DNA of 29,356 bases from Bacteroidales bacterium (GCA_030692905.1 JAUYBT010000152.1:1-29356), one strand, 5' to 3'. Counted from the first letter of the stretch, positions 17,136-27,202 are shown. The notes: generated from the letters alone by a model not told the origin. Translations and numbers: made by a program.

Positions 17136-19358
17136 TTATTCGATTACTGGTTCACTTATCACACCAAGATATCGCCCAATCCAGTAAGGCAAAAGCCAGA
17201 TATCTCCGGCACTGTTTTCTGACCGCCCACCGCCATTCTCATCAAGGTCGAACCTGTTTGCATTGTGCCGCGCAATCCGAAGTTCGTCGGGAGGAAGAAC
17301 TTCTTTGATGGTTTGACCCCTGAAGTTCGGTTCAATCTTTTCAATATCTTTTCGCTGACTGTTTTTCACCGTCCAGTTTATCAAATCCAGGGGGTACTCC
17401 TGCAGGTACCAGATTGCTTCTTCCAGGTCAATAGTCTTTGCTCCTGCAATTGCGGTCATGATATTCCACAATCCTTCTTTTTCAGGCCGTTCAGCTTCCC
17501 AGTGATCAATAATCGCATCCTTATATTTTGCTTTCAAAGTATCGTTGAAAGCATAGCGATACAAACCCCAATAACCGCAATAATACATTTCATCATCGGA
17601 ATGGTTCCATCCGTCTGACAACATTTTACTCCAGTCGTCGGCATCTTCAGGAGCACGACCGATTTCTTTCATTGGCCGCATAAGATTTTCAAGATAGCCA
17701 TGCTTATTCATAAGGTAAAATGCCGCCTCTTTGTATTTTTCCTTTTTCGTAAAGTGATAAGCGGTTTGTAACATAGCTATAATATTAGAAGAATTAATCT
17801 TGCGGTCGCCAACCATTTTAGGACGGGCATTCACATAATCAGGGTTCCATTTTCCCCACAAAGTTGGTTCACCGTTCCAGTCAATCATGTAAAAATCATT
17901 TTTAACGACATGTGACATCAGTGTGTCAATCAGCATAATTGCCTTATTACGCAATTCCGGTTCATCTACGAGTTCGGCAATAGTCCCGAATGCAAAAATA
18001 TGCCCGATAGCCTCATCGCTGCTTGTAGTTGATTTCCAATCCCATTCCGGATCTTCAGCCCTGCGCCAGGCTTTGTCTTCGTATTTATATCCCCGCCTTT
18101 CGAACGAACGCGACGGAAAGCCGGGAATCAGGTTAATAGTGTATAACCGTTCCATAGCATCAAGTGATTCGCGGACGTTTTGCAATGCTTCGTCTGATCT
18201 GGTCACGGCATAACGGAATGTTTCCCCTGCCAGATACATTGATGTCCATAATCCGTCATTATCCGAATCTTCCATACTTCCGGTGGTAACATCTCCGTTT
18301 ACCATAGATGAAACAGTGGCATTAAAACCGGTACGGATATGACGATCGCGAACCTGCTTTTCAAAAAACATTGCTTTTTCATGCAACGTCGTTTCTTTAA
18401 AACAGATTTTACCCAACCCTTTATTGGTCAAAATTAGTACAGAGTTTTCAGACCCTTTGGCGATATGCACAACAGTATCAGAAGGAATCCATCGTTCTGA
18501 GACGTAATAATTAAATTTTCCGTCTTTGCGAAGCATCATTGCTCCCCAGGTTGAGCCGAACCAGATATTCCCATCGATTTCACTGATCGTAGTTAATTCA
18601 GTCCAGGGCATTTTTTTGTGAACATCGCCGATCTGCTTTTTAGTTTTTGAATCAATTTCGAAATATCCATCAGATGTTCCTACAATCAATTTATTGGATG
18701 TCTGCTCTATACATGACAGATTACTGCCACTTATTACCTTTATAATCTCTTTTTTCTCAGCAGAGAATGTGCTGATTGATTCTTTACCCAAAATCCAAAA
18801 GAGATTATTGGCAACATCGAACTTGATATCTCTTACCTCTTCGCCTGAAAGAGAGCCTTCCCACAATTTTTCCGAATCTTTCAGAAAAATCAGGCTTTTG
18901 CCGTCTGAGATCAGGAAGTTAAAATCTTTCCCTCCCGCAAAAATTTTCGCACCAAGCATGATATGCCGTGAAAATAATTTGCCTGCCCATGCATTGCTTA
19001 AAACTGCTTTATCGTCGATATAAACCAACTGATCATGATAAGTTCCGATTCCGGCAATTTTTTTATCAGATGTTTGCCTGTCCTGAACATCTTTGACAAG
19101 TGTGCCGGGAAACAAAAACTGTCCATCACGCGGCCGTAACAATCCTTTTGATGAGAATATCTGAATATAGCCATTCCTGTCTGAAACTACTTTAATCAAC
19201 TTAACATCTGCACTTTCAGTCAGAAACTTTATGCTGTAATCCTGAATAAAGGATTTATCCTGATGCTGCTGTGTAACCTGCACGTCATTTTTAGTCGCAC
19301 AGGAAGCAACTGTGAATGCCAGATATAACAGGGTAATCCGTTGTATTGTTTTTTTCAT
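17136..19358 (-). CDS. Propeller-barrel lipoprotein P3
   Basis: ATG 19358 gives a lipoprotein signal (MKKTIQRITLLYLAFTVASC, Cys20). The in-frame upstream start (19391) overlaps P4 by 32 bp and spoils the signal. The product is 740 residues. The propeller covers ~35-320 (NIWFGSTWGAMML, SERWIPSDTVVHI, NSVLILTNKGLGKICF). The linker is HEKAMFFEKQVRDRHIRTGF. The helical barrel covers ~345-735: SRSFERRGY (416-424), WDWKSTTSSDEAIGHIFA (439-456), GEPTLWGKWNPDYVN (496-510), NSSNIIAMLQTAYHF (522-536), GWNHSDDEMYY (583-593), HWEAERPEK, KNSQRKDIE and PYWIGRYLGVI. P3 and P4 are the closest pair of the four and are separated by one base, so they look like a tandem duplication that is translated in a coupled way. 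Function is unknown; an extracellular or periplasmic glycan-active enzyme is inferred from context. Confidence 0.85.
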   Translation of the reverse strand: MKKTIQRITLLYLAFTVASCATKNDVQVTQQHQDKSFIQDYSIKFLTESADVKLIKVVSDRNGYIQIFSSKGLLRPRDGQFLFPGTLVKDVQDRQTSDKKIAGIGTYHDQLVYIDDKAVLSNAWAGKLFSRHIMLGAKIFAGGKDFNFLISDGKSLIFLKDSEKLWEGSLSGEEVRDIKFDVANNLFWILGKESISTFSAEKKEIIKVISGSNLSCIEQTSNKLIVGTSDGYFEIDSKTKKQIGDVHKKMPWTELTTISEIDGNIWFGSTWGAMMLRKDGKFNYYVSERWIPSDTVVHIAKGSENSVLILTNKGLGKICFKETTLHEKAMFFEKQVRDRHIRTGFNATVSSMVNGDVTTGSMEDSDNDGLWTSMYLAGETFRYAVTRSDEALQNVRESLDAMERLYTINLIPGFPSRSFERRGYKYEDKAWRRAEDPEWDWKSTTSSDEAIGHIFAFGTIAELVDEPELRNKAIMLIDTLMSHVVKNDFYMIDWNGEPTLWGKWNPDYVNARPKMVGDRKINSSNIIAMLQTAYHFTKKEKYKEAAFYLMNKHGYLENLMRPMKEIGRAPEDADDWSKMLSDGWNHSDDEMYYCGYWGLYRYAFNDTLKAKYKDAIIDHWEAERPEKEGLWNIMTAIAGAKTIDLEEAIWYLQEYPLDLINWTVKNSQRKDIEKIEPNFRGQTIKEVLPPDELRIARHNANRFDLDENGGGRSENSAGDIWLLPYWIGRYLGVISEPVIE

Positions 19359-19359
19359 T

Positions 19360-21606
19360 TTAATTATTTTTAATTGGTTCAGTGATAACACCTAAATAAT
19401 GCCCCATCCAATAAGGTAATAACCAAATATCTCCAGCACTTTCCTCTCCATTCCCATTACCTCTTTTTTTGTCAATATTGAACATATTCCCATTATGTCG
19501 CTGAACCGGCCTTTCATCGGGTGGAAGAACTTCCCTGATGGTCTGATTTCTGAAATTTGGTTCTATAATTTCAATATCCTTTCTATGGCTGTTCATAATA
19601 TCCCAGTTGATCATATCCAACGGATGTTCCTGAAGATACCAGACAGCTTCATTTAGGTCAAATTCACTGCTAACCATTGCCGTAAATATATTCCAGGCTC
19701 CATCTTTTTCAGGTCTTTCTATTTCCCAATGGTCAATAATTGCATCCTTATACTTAGCTTTTAATTCTTCATTAAAAGCATAACGATATAAACCCCAATA
19801 GCCAACAAAGTACATTTCATCATCGGAGTGATTCCATGAGCCAGAAAAAACTCTTCTCAATTTGCCTGCATCGGCAGGTGCCTTAACTCTTTCATTCATC
19901 GGCAGCATTAAGTTCTCTAAATAACCATGCTTGTCCATCAGTTCAAATGCCTTCTCCTTATATATCTCCTTATGTGTAAAATGGTAAGCTGTCTGAAGCA
20001 TTCCTATTATGTTGGAAGAATTAAGTTTCCTGTCTCCAACTCTCTTGGGAAGCGCATTTACATATTCCGGGTTCCATTTGCCCCATTGTGTTGGCTTGCC
20101 GTCATAATCAACCAGGGTCATATTATGGTCGACAATATGCTGCATTAAAATATCAATCAGAAAGATAGCCCTTTTTTGCATGGATTCGACATCAATAAGT
20201 TCTGCCATTGCACCCAAAGCAAAAATATGTCCGATTGCTTCGTCACTGCTGGTTGTAGCTTTCCAATCCCACTCCGGATCCTTTGCATGCTGCCATCTAT
20301 CAGGATCTGATAATACATTAATATATCCACTTCGTTCAAATGACCGAGAAGGGAAACCAGGAATTGAATTAATGCTATAGAGACGCTCCATTGCATCAAG
20401 GGATTCAAGGCAGTTTTGTAATGCTTCGTCCGATTTGGTAACTGCATACCTGAAGATCTCTCCACCCAAATACATTGATGTCCATAAGCCATCGTTGTCA
20501 GAATCCCTTAAGTACCCTGAAGAGAGGTTCCCATCCTTCATTCCTTCCAATGAAGCATTAAATCCATTCCTTATATGGCGTTGCCTTACCTGTTTTTCAT
20601 AGAAGATTGCTTTGTCTTCCAGAGTCATCTTTTTGAAACATATCTGGCCCAATCCTTTATTGGTTAATACTAAAACGGAATTTTCCGGTCCTTTCGAAAT
20701 ATGTTTTACAGAATCTCCGGGCAGCCATCTTTCGCCATTGTAATAGTTAAACTTTCCATCTTCACGTAACATGAATGCCCCGAAAGTTGAACCAAACCAC
20801 ATGTTGCCATCAATTTCATTAATAGCCGTAATTTCGGTGCAAGGCAGTTTACGTTTGATTTCTCCTGACTGTTTTTTTGACTTAACATCATACTCAAGAT
20901 ATCCGTTTGTAGTCCCGATTATTGCTTTGCTGTTATCGGCTGTTAAGTCGAAGCTGGTAAAATCGTTACCACTGACAAATTGTTCAATTTTTTTTGTACT
21001 TACGGAGAACTTGCTTAAAGAATTGTTGTTTAAAATCCAGAAAAGGTCATTGTCTTTTTGGTACCTGATATCAATAATGTTGGCTCCGGGGAGTTTTCCT
21101 TCCCATAACACTAAAGAATCCTGAATACATTTTATGGTTTCCCCGTCGGATACCAGAAAAGTGAAATCTTTCCCGCCGCAAAACAATTTAGCACCCGGCA
21201 TCCCATGTCTGGAATACAATTTACCGGCCCAGGCATTGCCCAATACTGCAATATCATCAAGATAAACCAGTTGATTTTCATATACACCAATACTGGTTAT
21301 CTTTTTATCTGCCATTGGCCGATATGAAACATCGTTTTCGATCGTACCCGGATAAAGGAATTCACCATCAAAAGGTTTTCGTAATCCCTTTGACGATAGA
21401 ATCTGTATTACATCATTTCTGTCGGAAACGACTTTCATCAATGCAGCTCCCGGTTCATCAGAATAATGCTTTATACTGTAGTCCTGGAGGTAGGGAACGT
21501 CAGAATAAACCGGCAGTTTAGATTCAATCTTATCTGAGTTGTTTCCGGTGCAATTCGTTAGCAGTAATAACACTACTAACAATAATGAATAAGTTTTTCT
21601 GATCAT
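19360..21606 (-). CDS. Propeller-barrel lipoprotein P4
   Basis: The product is 748 residues with a lipoprotein signal (LLLVVLLLLTNC, Cys19). The propeller covers ~40-325, with DDIAVLGNAWAGKLYSRHG, CGGKDFTFLVSDGE, NMWFGSTFGAFML, GERWLPGDSV and NKGLGQICFKK. The barrel covers ~345-745: SRSFERSGY (420-428), WDWKATTSSDEAIGHIFALG (446-465), GKPTQWGKWNPEYVN (503-517), NSSNIIGMLQTAYHF (529-543), SWNHSDDEMYF (590-600), HWEIERPEK, NSHRKDIEI and PYWMGHYLGVI. It is the first gene of the four-paralog block after the susCD terminator. All blocks thought to line the barrel pocket (SSDE, NHSDDE, GKPTxWGKW) are intact, so P4 is a good reference member. Close similarity to P3 over the whole length argues for duplication. 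No characterised homologue is recognised. Confidence 0.85.
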   Translation of the reverse strand: MIRKTYSLLLVVLLLLTNCTGNNSDKIESKLPVYSDVPYLQDYSIKHYSDEPGAALMKVVSDRNDVIQILSSKGLRKPFDGEFLYPGTIENDVSYRPMADKKITSIGVYENQLVYLDDIAVLGNAWAGKLYSRHGMPGAKLFCGGKDFTFLVSDGETIKCIQDSLVLWEGKLPGANIIDIRYQKDNDLFWILNNNSLSKFSVSTKKIEQFVSGNDFTSFDLTADNSKAIIGTTNGYLEYDVKSKKQSGEIKRKLPCTEITAINEIDGNMWFGSTFGAFMLREDGKFNYYNGERWLPGDSVKHISKGPENSVLVLTNKGLGQICFKKMTLEDKAIFYEKQVRQRHIRNGFNASLEGMKDGNLSSGYLRDSDNDGLWTSMYLGGEIFRYAVTKSDEALQNCLESLDAMERLYSINSIPGFPSRSFERSGYINVLSDPDRWQHAKDPEWDWKATTSSDEAIGHIFALGAMAELIDVESMQKRAIFLIDILMQHIVDHNMTLVDYDGKPTQWGKWNPEYVNALPKRVGDRKLNSSNIIGMLQTAYHFTHKEIYKEKAFELMDKHGYLENLMLPMNERVKAPADAGKLRRVFSGSWNHSDDEMYFVGYWGLYRYAFNEELKAKYKDAIIDHWEIERPEKDGAWNIFTAMVSSEFDLNEAVWYLQEHPLDMINWDIMNSHRKDIEIIEPNFRNQTIREVLPPDERPVQRHNGNMFNIDKKRGNGNGEESAGDIWLLPYWMGHYLGVITEPIKNN

Positions 21607-21836
21607 GCTTGATTATGGTTGTTATTCTGATTAATAAATAGATTGCAATTTACAGGATTTTCTATATAAATGGTTCTGAGAGAATCAAAATATAGGAGTC
21701 TTCCATGGGTGAGAAGTTTTTGATTTCATCCGGATTATGGGAAATTCCGGTGATTGAAATTTGTCTTTTCTTCATAAGAACTACTGTTATTAAAATCCCG
21801 ACATATGTGTTATACCTGTATTTTTATCTCTTTTCA
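21607..21836. other. Leader region upstream of the P4-P1 block, no gene
   Basis: These bases carry no convincing coding frame. A TAnnTTTG element on the minus strand is absent; the nearest is TATATTTTG (complement of 21686-21694), one base too long in the spacer, with no clear -33 partner. The block is therefore transcribed from a weak promoter here or by read-through of the terminator just upstream. Confidence 0.4.
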
Positions 21837-21876
21837 AAAAAAAGGGTACTGTCAAATAAATCAACAGCACCCTTTT
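21837..21876 (-). terminator. Intrinsic terminator of susCD
   Basis: Read on the minus strand, a 13-bp stem (AAAAGGGTGCTGT against ACAGTACCCTTTT) encloses an 11-nt loop and runs into a T tract. One pair is G-U on the minus-strand RNA but A-C (unpaired) on the plus strand, so the hairpin is built for minus-strand transcription. It begins 28 nt after the susD stop codon. Confidence 0.85.
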
Positions 21877-21903
21877 AATTCTATCCTTGTATGCTAGGAA
21901 TGA

Positions 21904-23625
21904 TTATTTCAATATCCACATTTTTACATCAGGAAGGTCTTTTCCACCTAAGCCGGCAACTGCTTGATCGTAATTTTCCCTGTTATTGTTATACTCATTC
22001 TTTGGGTACATATACCGATAAGGATAACCATAAGCAGAAAAGGAGGCACTAATCTTAGCGAAAAACTCAGGCTTACCTGATCTTCTGTAGTCGATAAATG
22101 CTTCAACTGGGTTGACCACTAACAGAGAGAGCCATTTCTGAATAGTAATCTTGTCAAGATCACTTGCTGTTCCATCAAGCGCTACTCCTGCTTTATTATA
22201 GTAGTCATTGAAATTATCTACAATTTTGGTTGATCCAACGTGAGAAGCAGGCTTGATGCCATTTTCAATCTTCCAACGCTCAAAGGAAAGCCTAATACCA
22301 TCTTTGTAGTACCCATCAACAGTACCTGCAGAAATCCATCCTTTCTTACGGGCTTCAGCAAGCAAGAACATCATTTCACTGGATTCCATCATGACAGCTT
22401 TGAGACAGGCACTATTTTTTTCATAAATAAGCTTTGAAAAACTTGTAAAACGACGATTGTCATAAGGATAGTTGGTTCCCGGCAGTCCCAATGCTGCATA
22501 TTGTAATTCAGGCCTCAATGGGTTAGGGCAACCAATCCATTTAGCATCCAGTTGATAGGGTGCATCCTTGGCAGTACCTTGTAAATCCCTTCCAATCTCA
22601 ATTAAATCACTTGGTTGTAACTGACTGGCAGGATAGTAAGTGATATCATAATTATAATTATTAATCTTCAAGGTTTCTGTATATTTAGTAGGCGAACTAG
22701 ATATTGGACCAAGTGCAGGAGCAAAGATGATATACATACGAGGGTCATCAAAAGAAGCCATGATATCAATCAGGTATTTAGTTGGCTTTTGCTCGGTATT
22801 GTCATTACCTGTACCCCCAAAAGCAGTCGTATAATACCAGGAATCCCACGCTGCCTTTCCCGGGAAACCAAGCGAGGCATTGTCTGCAATCGTTGACATG
22901 TATTGTGCACTACTGGCAATTTGCTGCATTTGAGGGCCAAGATCCGTTCCTGCTTTCTTAAACGCTTCATAAGAGTGTACCATCAAACGGAATTTCAGGG
23001 AGTTGGCAAATTTCAACCATTTCACTTTATCTCCACCAAAGAGTACATCGTGGTCAGCAGGAAGTCCTTGACTATCAGAAGACAATATTTCTACCGCCTT
23101 GTTTAACATCTCAAACATTTTCAGATAAACATCCTTTTGGGCATCGAACTTAGGAAAAATATTTCCTTCTCTACCCATCGATGCCTCAGAGAAAGGGATA
23201 TCGCCATATTTCTCTGTAAGAAATGCTCCAACAACGCATTTAAGAATATCCGCAGCAGCCACCGTTGCCATATTATCTTCATTTGTTGCCAATTCAGTTA
23301 CAGCAGCCAATTGACGTAAAGAGGTAGTGTAAGGATTACCTCCCATATTCCAGTCTTCTTCAAAAGTTGTATAAAATTCCGAGAACTTTTCAGGGGTATA
23401 ACAATCAAATGAATAGAGTGTACCGTAATTCATTCCTTCTTCCTTCACTCCAGCACCATATCTGGTAGCAATGTCTACAATGGCAGAGGTAAGCTGGAAA
23501 CGAGAATAGGTAAAATAATTGACATCAAAACTGATCTGCCTTTGGTCCATTCGCAATTGATCTTTATTGCACGAAATCACCACCATCATTAACAATCCGG
23601 TGGCAATATAATATATCCTTTTCAT
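21904..23625 (-). CDS. SusD/RagB-family glycan-binding lipoprotein
   Basis: The product is 573 residues with a lipoprotein signal (IATGLLMMVVISC, Cys19). Motifs are of the SusD-like 2 type. The N-terminal TPR-like part includes YTTSLRQLAAVTELA and ADILKCVVGAFLTEKYGDIPFSEA, the hallmark GDIPFxEA segment. VKWLKFANSLKFRLMVHSYE follows, the usual helix of the fold. EMMFLLAEARKKGW and AFIDYRRSGKPEF lie toward the C-terminus. SusD proteins sit on the cell surface as a lid on SusC and bind the oligosaccharide to be imported. The gene follows susC by 28 bp in the same direction, the invariant arrangement of the pair, and a terminator follows it. Substrate cannot be read from the sequence. Confidence 0.95.
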   Translation of the reverse strand: MKRIYYIATGLLMMVVISCNKDQLRMDQRQISFDVNYFTYSRFQLTSAIVDIATRYGAGVKEEGMNYGTLYSFDCYTPEKFSEFYTTFEEDWNMGGNPYTTSLRQLAAVTELATNEDNMATVAAADILKCVVGAFLTEKYGDIPFSEASMGREGNIFPKFDAQKDVYLKMFEMLNKAVEILSSDSQGLPADHDVLFGGDKVKWLKFANSLKFRLMVHSYEAFKKAGTDLGPQMQQIASSAQYMSTIADNASLGFPGKAAWDSWYYTTAFGGTGNDNTEQKPTKYLIDIMASFDDPRMYIIFAPALGPISSSPTKYTETLKINNYNYDITYYPASQLQPSDLIEIGRDLQGTAKDAPYQLDAKWIGCPNPLRPELQYAALGLPGTNYPYDNRRFTSFSKLIYEKNSACLKAVMMESSEMMFLLAEARKKGWISAGTVDGYYKDGIRLSFERWKIENGIKPASHVGSTKIVDNFNDYYNKAGVALDGTASDLDKITIQKWLSLLVVNPVEAFIDYRRSGKPEFFAKISASFSAYGYPYRYMYPKNEYNNNRENYDQAVAGLGGKDLPDVKMWILK

Positions 23626-23653
23626 AATTATTGTTTTTTATTATAATTACACA

Positions 23654-26600
23654 TTAAAAATTTAATGAAAGTTTCACCCCTAATGAACGTATAGGAGGCT
23701 GTCCATATTGAGCAATCCCCATACCAGAAACTCCATCTCTAAAAGCAGTTTCAGGGTCTTCTTTCATCCTGTTTTTGGCCCAAAACATTACGTTCTTAGC
23801 GAAGAAAGTAATAGATGCATCCTGACAATGGATTTTCGCAAGAAGAGATCTGTTAAAACTATACGTGAGGTTAATCTCTTTAATTTTGAAAACCGTTGCG
23901 TCATATGTCCTGAATTGAGCTCCTGACCACAGTTCGTTTCCTTCCATTCCGTAAGGTGGCAAGTAAAGTGTCGCATTTGGATCAGCTCCATTCAGGATGT
24001 AGTAATCATCAGGAAGGTTAATCTTTTCTTCCTGGGTGAGGCCGGATATATCTTTTCTGGGATCAATGAATACAGCATTCCAGTATCCAAAATATCGGGG
24101 ATCACTGTTGAAGAGTGACAGATTTTCTTGTACAAACTCTCTGTACTGCACATTACCCCCACCTGGTTCCTGCCAACCCTTAAACAAATCATCAGGGTTT
24201 GGCAAACTTGGTAACCCGCCACTAAAACGGCCACCTGTCCATAATTTCTGACCTTTGTATATATAGTTAAGGTCAGCCATACCATCGTCCACCAGGATCT
24301 TCTGAGTCTCAGAGATGAATATACCACCTAATCTCAAATTGGTAACGACACCCAGATTCCAGTTTTTGTATTTCAAGTCAGTGCTAAATCCCAAGATAGC
24401 ATCAGGATTCATATTACCAAGATATCCGTTTTTCTTTCTATATGCATCAGTTCCTACAGACTCTTCAATAATACCACCCGGACCAGTTAGCGCCATGCCT
24501 TTGTATTTTCCACTTTGAATATATGCAATAGGATATTGGGCATAGAGGTCTCCAACTTTAATGCCTTCAAACAGACCAATCATGGACTGAGCTTCATAGC
24601 CGTAGAATTTTGAGGAAAAGCGATCATCTAACTTTGTAATAACAGATTTATTGAAAAATGCATTACCTGTGACACTCCATGTCCAATCACGGTTCCGGAC
24701 CGGGACAACAGTAAGAGAAGCCTCTATACCGTCAGAAGTTACATTACCCATGTTAGCCAGCATTGAGGCAAATCCGGAGGAAGCCACTACCGGCAGATTT
24801 TGGATCTGATTGATGTGGGCTTTCTGGTAGATGGTAAAATTTGCGGATATTCTGTTTTGAAAGAATCCCAAATCAACACCTAACTCTTTGGTAATACTTA
24901 ACTCAGGCTTAATATTGACATCCACAAGATTTCCGCCAATGGTTCCCATAGCCGACGACCCCCAGACATTACCAGATATTCCATAACTATCCAGGTTGAC
25001 AGGTTGTCCGATACCGTGTCCTGTAACTGCATAACTACCTCTCATCTTTAAGAGAGTTACCCACTCTGGCAGGTTCTCTTTGAAGGTTTCAGAAGCAAGC
25101 CAGCTCAAAGACGCACCCGGGTAAAAGTGAGTGACCTTTTCGTATTCGAGGATACCACTCCAGTCATTGCGACCCGTTAATTCAAGGTAAACCATACTTT
25201 CCCAACCAAGTGTAACGGTAGCATAAGCGCCATAACTTCTCCCCGGATAGCTTCTCCAGATAGAAGTATTTTGTCTGACAGATGCGGGTAAGGCAGACAA
25301 ACTATAATTATTGGGAGTAGATAACTCGTTACCTCCAAAACCGGAGCCGTTTGATTCAGAATATCCGTAAGATACACCTCCCAAGGCATCCACATTAAGC
25401 CTTTTGTCAAAGAAATAATCATTGTACGCAAGCAAGATGTCAGTATTGATTCCGAGGTTGACTGATTGCGATTGCTCGTAGGCACCCTTTTGGGCTCTTT
25501 CAGCACCCCAGGAAGCTTTTCTTTCAAAAGCAAAATTTTCAGAATTCAAACCTGTACGCACAGTAAAGGTAAGGGGATCTACGATTTTCCAATCCATTTG
25601 CACTTTACCGTAAAATAAGTTTTTTGTGTACGTACGGATGATATTGTTAGTTACAAAGTAGGGATTATTTTTTCCAACATTATTGTCAAAACCCTGAGCA
25701 TTTACGTTGCCCAGGCGGTCTCCCATCGGATTTTTCAAATAAGGTGTATTTTGATATTGACCTTCCCAACCGTCCAGATATGTGTTTGCCTGTTTCCATT
25801 CAGACATTGGAGGCATGTTGATTGGCATTTGCATGGCAACTGCCAGTGGATTATCTTCTCTCTTGCCATAGGTATGAGACTGGTTAGGAACAAATGTGTT
25901 GGTATATGACGCATTAGAAGTGAAAGTCAGCTTGTCATTCAACTTGTACACAGAGCTAAATGAGACGTCATTACGAATAGTACGGTTGTTGGGAATAACT
26001 GATTTGGAATCCAAGTTGGTAACTGATAGCCTGTAATTTCCCTTGTCATAGTTTCCTGTTACAGCAACGTTGTTCTCGGTCATTACACCCGTTTTAAGAA
26101 AAGCCATCAAAGGATCCTGGTCTCCACGGACTATTAGGGGAACTTCCTCCCACTTTTGTGTAAGCAGGTTCCAGCGAGGTACATTACCAACGTTGTTTTT
26201 GGTATCGTAAATGTTCCATCCAAAACCTTTTTTATCGTCAGTCATTGGTTCGCCTTCTTCTCCACCCTGTAAGAAAATTCTTTGTATGGGAGGGGAACTG
26301 TAAGCCTGATCGATGGATGTGGAGCTGTTAACAGAAATTCCTAACCCTTTTTTAGCCTTGCTTCCATCTTTAGTTGTAATCACAATAACACCATTACCGG
26401 CAGATGAACCGTAAAGAGCAGCTGCACTGGCACCTTTAAGGATAGATACGCTCTCAATTTCATTAGGGTCTATGGATGACATGAAGTTACCAACGTCAAT
26501 ACCAGCTCTCGCCGATACGGTGTTTGTAGCCACCGGAACTCCATTTACTACGATAAGTGGCTGAGTCTGGTTATTAATGTTTCCAGTCCAACCACCCATT

Positions 26601-27202
26601 ATACCTTGTAATGAAGTAGCACCGCGAATATTGAACATTACCGATGAAGTGGGAGAAGAAGTAATGCTGTTAATCTGAACTCCGGTTATCTTTCCATCTA
26701 AAGATTTCAAAGCATTCGATACACCTCCTGTAGCAATTTTATCACCAGTAACATTGGAGACATCATACCCAATAGCCTTCTTTTCTTTCTTCATACCAAG
26801 AGCAGTTACAACAACTTCTCCGAGTGCCTTGACTTCAGAAACTAAATTTATGTCAATAATTGATTGTCCGTTAACAGGTACTTTTTCGAGGGCATACCCG
26901 ATGAATGAAAATACCAGAACAGCGTTTCTGTTTGGCACCTGAATGGTGTATTTCCCTGAAACATCAGAGATTGCACCAATTGTGGTGCCTTCCACAACAA
27001 TATTAACACCAGGAAGCAGTTCACCGGTGTTACTATCTGTTATTTTACCGGATACCGTGTTCTGTTGCGGATATTCAGAGTAGACAGAGCCAGAAACCTG
27101 CATTGCTCCGAGAAACCAGAAAAGCACACTGAGTTTAAGGAACAGCATGCAGTTTTGAAATGCAGTGTTTTTTCCTCTAATAGTTGGTTTAGGATTTTTC
27201 AT
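23654..27202 (-). CDS. SusC/RagA-family TonB-dependent outer-membrane transporter
   Basis: The product is 1182 residues. A signal peptide (~20-40) is followed by a carboxypeptidase-D-like regulatory domain (SGKITDSNTGELLPGVNI at 51-68, VFSFIGY at 97-103). The SusC-specific hinge GEVVVTALGMKKEKKAIGY (128-146) follows, then a plug with the signature SVSILKGASAAALYGSSAG (251-269), then a long beta-barrel ending in SLGVKLSLNF with terminal Phe. No STN domain precedes the carboxypeptidase-like domain, so an anti-sigma/ECF partner is not expected; control by the divergent LacI-type gene fits better. It imports oligosaccharides with the SusD partner using TonB energy. It is the first gene of the minus-strand block, with a 5' leader of up to about 300 nt. 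Confidence 0.97.
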   Translation of the reverse strand: MKNPKPTIRGKNTAFQNCMLFLKLSVLFWFLGAMQVSGSVYSEYPQQNTVSGKITDSNTGELLPGVNIVVEGTTIGAISDVSGKYTIQVPNRNAVLVFSFIGYALEKVPVNGQSIIDINLVSEVKALGEVVVTALGMKKEKKAIGYDVSNVTGDKIATGGVSNALKSLDGKITGVQINSITSSPTSSVMFNIRGATSLQGIMGGWTGNINNQTQPLIVVNGVPVATNTVSARAGIDVGNFMSSIDPNEIESVSILKGASAAALYGSSAGNGVIVITTKDGSKAKKGLGISVNSSTSIDQAYSSPPIQRIFLQGGEEGEPMTDDKKGFGWNIYDTKNNVGNVPRWNLLTQKWEEVPLIVRGDQDPLMAFLKTGVMTENNVAVTGNYDKGNYRLSVTNLDSKSVIPNNRTIRNDVSFSSVYKLNDKLTFTSNASYTNTFVPNQSHTYGKREDNPLAVAMQMPINMPPMSEWKQANTYLDGWEGQYQNTPYLKNPMGDRLGNVNAQGFDNNVGKNNPYFVTNNIIRTYTKNLFYGKVQMDWKIVDPLTFTVRTGLNSENFAFERKASWGAERAQKGAYEQSQSVNLGINTDILLAYNDYFFDKRLNVDALGGVSYGYSESNGSGFGGNELSTPNNYSLSALPASVRQNTSIWRSYPGRSYGAYATVTLGWESMVYLELTGRNDWSGILEYEKVTHFYPGASLSWLASETFKENLPEWVTLLKMRGSYAVTGHGIGQPVNLDSYGISGNVWGSSAMGTIGGNLVDVNIKPELSITKELGVDLGFFQNRISANFTIYQKAHINQIQNLPVVASSGFASMLANMGNVTSDGIEASLTVVPVRNRDWTWSVTGNAFFNKSVITKLDDRFSSKFYGYEAQSMIGLFEGIKVGDLYAQYPIAYIQSGKYKGMALTGPGGIIEESVGTDAYRKKNGYLGNMNPDAILGFSTDLKYKNWNLGVVTNLRLGGIFISETQKILVDDGMADLNYIYKGQKLWTGGRFSGGLPSLPNPDDLFKGWQEPGGGNVQYREFVQENLSLFNSDPRYFGYWNAVFIDPRKDISGLTQEEKINLPDDYYILNGADPNATLYLPPYGMEGNELWSGAQFRTYDATVFKIKEINLTYSFNRSLLAKIHCQDASITFFAKNVMFWAKNRMKEDPETAFRDGVSGMGIAQYGQPPIRSLGVKLSLNF

